From JAJKIP01 sp040509055 (lineage in GTDB: Bacteria; Bacteroidota; Bacteroidia; Chitinophagales; Chitinophagaceae), in contig JBEVLT010000075.1 of NCBI GenBank assembly GCA_040509055.1, positions 1 to 7,421 of the forward strand: DNA of 7,421 nt. The letters run 5' to 3'. Positions 5,603 to 7,421 of this stretch are shown here, piece by piece; positions within the stretch are counted from its first letter, which is position 1, and each line of letters starts with the position of its first letter. The translations under genes were made by a program, and so were the position numbers. The notes below the pieces were generated by a model. That model was not told the DNA's origin. It did no database searches and was given only the letters and a program-made list of their open reading frames with translations.

Positions 5603-6304
5603 ATGAAAACGATCCGCAAAAAAATAAAATCTTTTTCCACCGCCTTTGCCATCCTGTTGCTTCTTCCTATTTTCATCGTTCCTATGCATCACGCTCCTGT
5701 ATCACCTGCTTATAGCCTGCTGGCACTTGGCGATTCCTATACCATCGGCGAAAGCGTGCCGCCAGCTGACAATTTCCCCAACCAGGTGCACCGGCTCCTG
5801 CAGGAAAAAGGATTATCGTTCAGACAACCTGAAATAATAGCCCAAACCGGCTGGACCACCGATGAGCTGCAGGATGCGATCCGCCAGGCCGGCATCACGG
5901 GTACTTATGATTTCGTCACCCTGCTGATCGGGGTCAACAACCAGTACCGCGGCAGGGATACGGCCGGTTATGCCCCACAGTTCGAATCGCTGCTGCAGCA
6001 GGCCATTGCCTTTGCGGGCCATCAGCCCGGCCATGTGATCGTGCTGTCTATCCCGGACTGGGGCATTACGCCCTTTGCTGCCGGCCGCGACCGGGAGCAG
6101 ATCGGCCGGGAGATCGGTGCCTTCAACGTGGTAAATAAACGGCTCGCTGCGGATTATCAGGCTCATTATATCGATATCACCCCGGGCACGCGCCGCGCCG
6201 CCGCCGATCCTTCCCTGCTGGCCGGCGATGGCCTGCATCCTTCCGGAAAGGAATATGCAGGATGGGCTACGCAGGTAGCCGCCATTATCGAAAAACAGCT
6301 TTAG
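5603..6304 (+). CDS. Exported SGNH/GDSL hydrolase
   Basis: A 233-residue SGNH-fold serine hydrolase. Such enzymes (TesA/lysophospholipase L1-like) remove acyl or acetyl esters from lipids or glycans. Block I is ALGDSYT (41-47) with nucleophile Ser45. Block II glycine is G83 in QTGWTTDEL. Block III is GVNNQ (110-114), with N112 as oxyanion residue and N113 where many members have Asp. Block V is DGLHPS (209-214), with Asp209 and His212 completing the triad. The N-terminus has a basic stretch (KTIRKKIK) and a hydrophobic core at about 12-28, which is a Sec signal peptide or membrane anchor. There is no lipobox cysteine, so it is predicted to be periplasmic or membrane-tethered. The start lies 10 bases after the alpha/beta hydrolase stop, so the two are probably co-transcribed. 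The substrate is unknown. Confidence 0.9.
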   Translation: MKTIRKKIKSFSTAFAILLLLPIFIVPMHHAPVSPAYSLLALGDSYTIGESVPPADNFPNQVHRLLQEKGLSFRQPEIIAQTGWTTDELQDAIRQAGITGTYDFVTLLIGVNNQYRGRDTAGYAPQFESLLQQAIAFAGHQPGHVIVLSIPDWGITPFAAGRDREQIGREIGAFNVVNKRLAADYQAHYIDITPGTRRAAADPSLLAGDGLHPSGKEYAGWATQVAAIIEKQL

Positions 6305-6428
6305 TTTTTACGCCGATACCGTCTTTGCCGTGTCCGTTCCGGTACCGCGAATAGCCGCTCTCCCCGATCGTAAAAATGCCCCGGAAAAATCCGTTTACCG
6401 AAAAATTATTATTCTTGCTCTAACTTGC

Positions 6429-6449
6429 AGCCGCCGGAAAGCGGTTTTT
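6429..6449 (+). terminator. Hairpin with T-run between the SGNH hydrolase and topA
   Basis: AGCCGC (6429-6434) pairs with GCGGTT (6441-6446), counting one G-T pair, around a CGGAAA loop. T residues run through 6449 and TATATTT follows. It has the form of a short intrinsic terminator. It is 125 bases past the SGNH stop and only 11 bases before the topA ATG. It may end the hydrolase operon transcript or act in the topA leader. The stem is short, so efficiency is uncertain. Confidence 0.4.
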
Positions 6450-6460
6450 ATATTTAGAAT

Positions 6461-7421
6461 ATGGCGAAAAATCTGTTGATTGTAGAGAGCCCTGCGAAAG
6501 CGAAAACCATTGAAAAAATACTGGGGGAAGATTTCCAGGTGAAGAGCTGTTATGGTCATATCCGCGACCTGGAGAAAGCCGGGATGGGCATCGACCTGGA
6601 GAAGAATTTTCAACCCCGTTACATCGTTCCGCAGGACAAGGAAAAAGTGGTACGAGAGCTGAAAACACTGGCCAATAAATCGGGTGAAGTGTGGCTGGCG
6701 ACGGATGAGGACCGCGAAGGAGAAGCGATCAGCTGGCACCTGTGCGAAGTGCTGGGCCTGGACCCTGCCACGACCAAGCGCATTGTCTTCCACGAGATCA
6801 CCAAACCTGCCATCAAAGCGGCGGTGGAACATCCGCGGCTGCTGAACATGAACCTGGTGAATGCCCAGCAGGCCCGGCGCGTGCTGGACAGGATCGTGGG
6901 ATTTGAGCTGAGCCCCGTGCTGTGGCGCAAGATCAGCATGCGCAATAACCTGAGCGCAGGCCGTGTGCAGAGCGTGACCGTGCGGCTGATCGCTGAACGC
7001 GAACGGGAGATCAATGCCTTTATCCCGCAAAGCAGCTTCCGGGTAGAAGCCTGGTTCACTGCCAAAGACAACACGGACAAGGCCATCGCTTTCAAAGCAG
7101 AAGGGGCCAGGTATTCTTCGGCCGACGATGCGGAAAAATTCCTGGAAAGCTGCATCGGCGCGGATTATACCGTCAGGGACATACAGGTAAAACCGGGCAA
7201 ACGCTCCCCTGCCCCGCCCTTTACCACCTCCACGCTGCAGCAGGAAGCATCGCGCAAACTGGGCTACGGCGTATCGAGGACCATGCTGCTGGCGCAGAAG
7301 CTGTATGAGAACGGGCATATCACATATATGCGTACCGACAGCGTCAACCTGAGCAATACGGCACTGGGCGATATTACCAATACGGTCAAAAGCATGTATG
7401 GCGAACGGTACCACCAGTTTC
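6461..7421 (+). CDS. topA: DNA topoisomerase I (type IA), N-terminal part (3' truncated by the window edge)
   Basis: The open frame starts at ATG 6461 and runs off the window, with 320 complete codons visible. TopA relaxes negative supercoils by passing one strand through a transient break held as a 5'-phosphotyrosine. The TOPRIM domain is evident: VESPAKAKTI with E9, then ATDEDREGEAISWH (80-93) with the Mg-binding D82, D84 and E86. Family blocks follow: QQARRVLDRIVGF (136-148), LSAGRVQS (164-171) and PPFTTSTLQQEASRKLG (252-268). The active-site block HITYMRTDS (286-294) holds catalytic Tyr289 and Arg291. The start is secure because MAKNLLIVESPAKAKTI is the near-universal opening. Bacterial TopA is typically about 700-900 residues, so half or more lies beyond the window, including any C-terminal zinc or basic domains. 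A terminator-like hairpin lies just upstream. Confidence 0.97.
   Translation, partial: MAKNLLIVESPAKAKTIEKILGEDFQVKSCYGHIRDLEKAGMGIDLEKNFQPRYIVPQDKEKVVRELKTLANKSGEVWLATDEDREGEAISWHLCEVLGLDPATTKRIVFHEITKPAIKAAVEHPRLLNMNLVNAQQARRVLDRIVGFELSPVLWRKISMRNNLSAGRVQSVTVRLIAEREREINAFIPQSSFRVEAWFTAKDNTDKAIAFKAEGARYSSADDAEKFLESCIGADYTVRDIQVKPGKRSPAPPFTTSTLQQEASRKLGYGVSRTMLLAQKLYENGHITYMRTDSVNLSNTALGDITNTVKSMYGERYHQF

Noticed and set aside
6317..6344. Possible hairpin TACCG/CGGTA after the SGNH hydrolase
   Set aside because: It has only five pairs with an 18-base loop and no T-run, so it is too weak to call a terminator.
6395..7414. A 339-codon open frame antisense to topA
   Set aside because: It is the shadow of the highly conserved topA frame in a GC-rich gene. 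Its translation shows no recognisable domain and it spans the topA start region.

Overview
The window looks like a chromosomal housekeeping segment from a GC-rich member of the Bacteroidota, most likely the Chitinophagaceae. This is inferred from four things: the DUF2851 protein (a family I know mainly from Bacteroidota), the UbiA-type 'geranylgeranylglycerol-phosphate' prenyltransferase, starts without Shine-Dalgarno sequences, and several matches to the Bacteroidota -7 promoter element TAnnTTTG. I see no phage, transposon, CRISPR, tRNA or rRNA sequence. The longest stretch without a gene is about 156 bases, so no gene desert needs separate description.

Layout. Bases 1-330 (+) hold the C-terminal part of an OsmC/Ohr-family protein whose start lies outside the window. 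It meets the DUF2851 gene (331-1620, -) tail to tail with no intergenic base. A 147-base gap with degenerate GGTTTAA-type repeats and a weak terminator-like hairpin follows. Next is a minus-strand run, read from right to left: a DUF2520 Rossmann oxidoreductase (4669-3908), a KdsC-like HAD phosphatase (3859-3329), a UbiA-family polyprenyltransferase (3263-2331) and the Maf nucleotide pyrophosphatase (2334-1768). The last two overlap by the 4-base ATGA. A 77-base divergent region separates this run from a plus-strand pair of serine hydrolases: an alpha/beta hydrolase (4747-5592) and, 10 bases on, an exported SGNH/GDSL hydrolase (5603-6304). The right edge holds the first 320 codons of topA (6461 to the end), including the TOPRIM acidic residues and the catalytic tyrosine.

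How the genes fit together. The minus-strand run combines prenyl transfer, a sugar-phosphate-type phosphatase, an NAD(P)-type reductase of unknown substrate and a nucleotide house-cleaning enzyme. From memory, this DUF2520/HAD/UbiA/Maf order recurs in Bacteroidota, but that needs a genome-neighbourhood search. A link to membrane lipid or envelope chemistry is plausible for UbiA and the HAD enzyme and is not shown for the others.

I found no clearly new multi-gene system. The better leads are modest: a possible nuclease-like signature in DUF2851, a hairpin plus T-run close before topA with a tiny leucine-rich ORF ahead of it, a strong inverted repeat in the divergent promoter region, and heptad repeats running through the maf stop codon.
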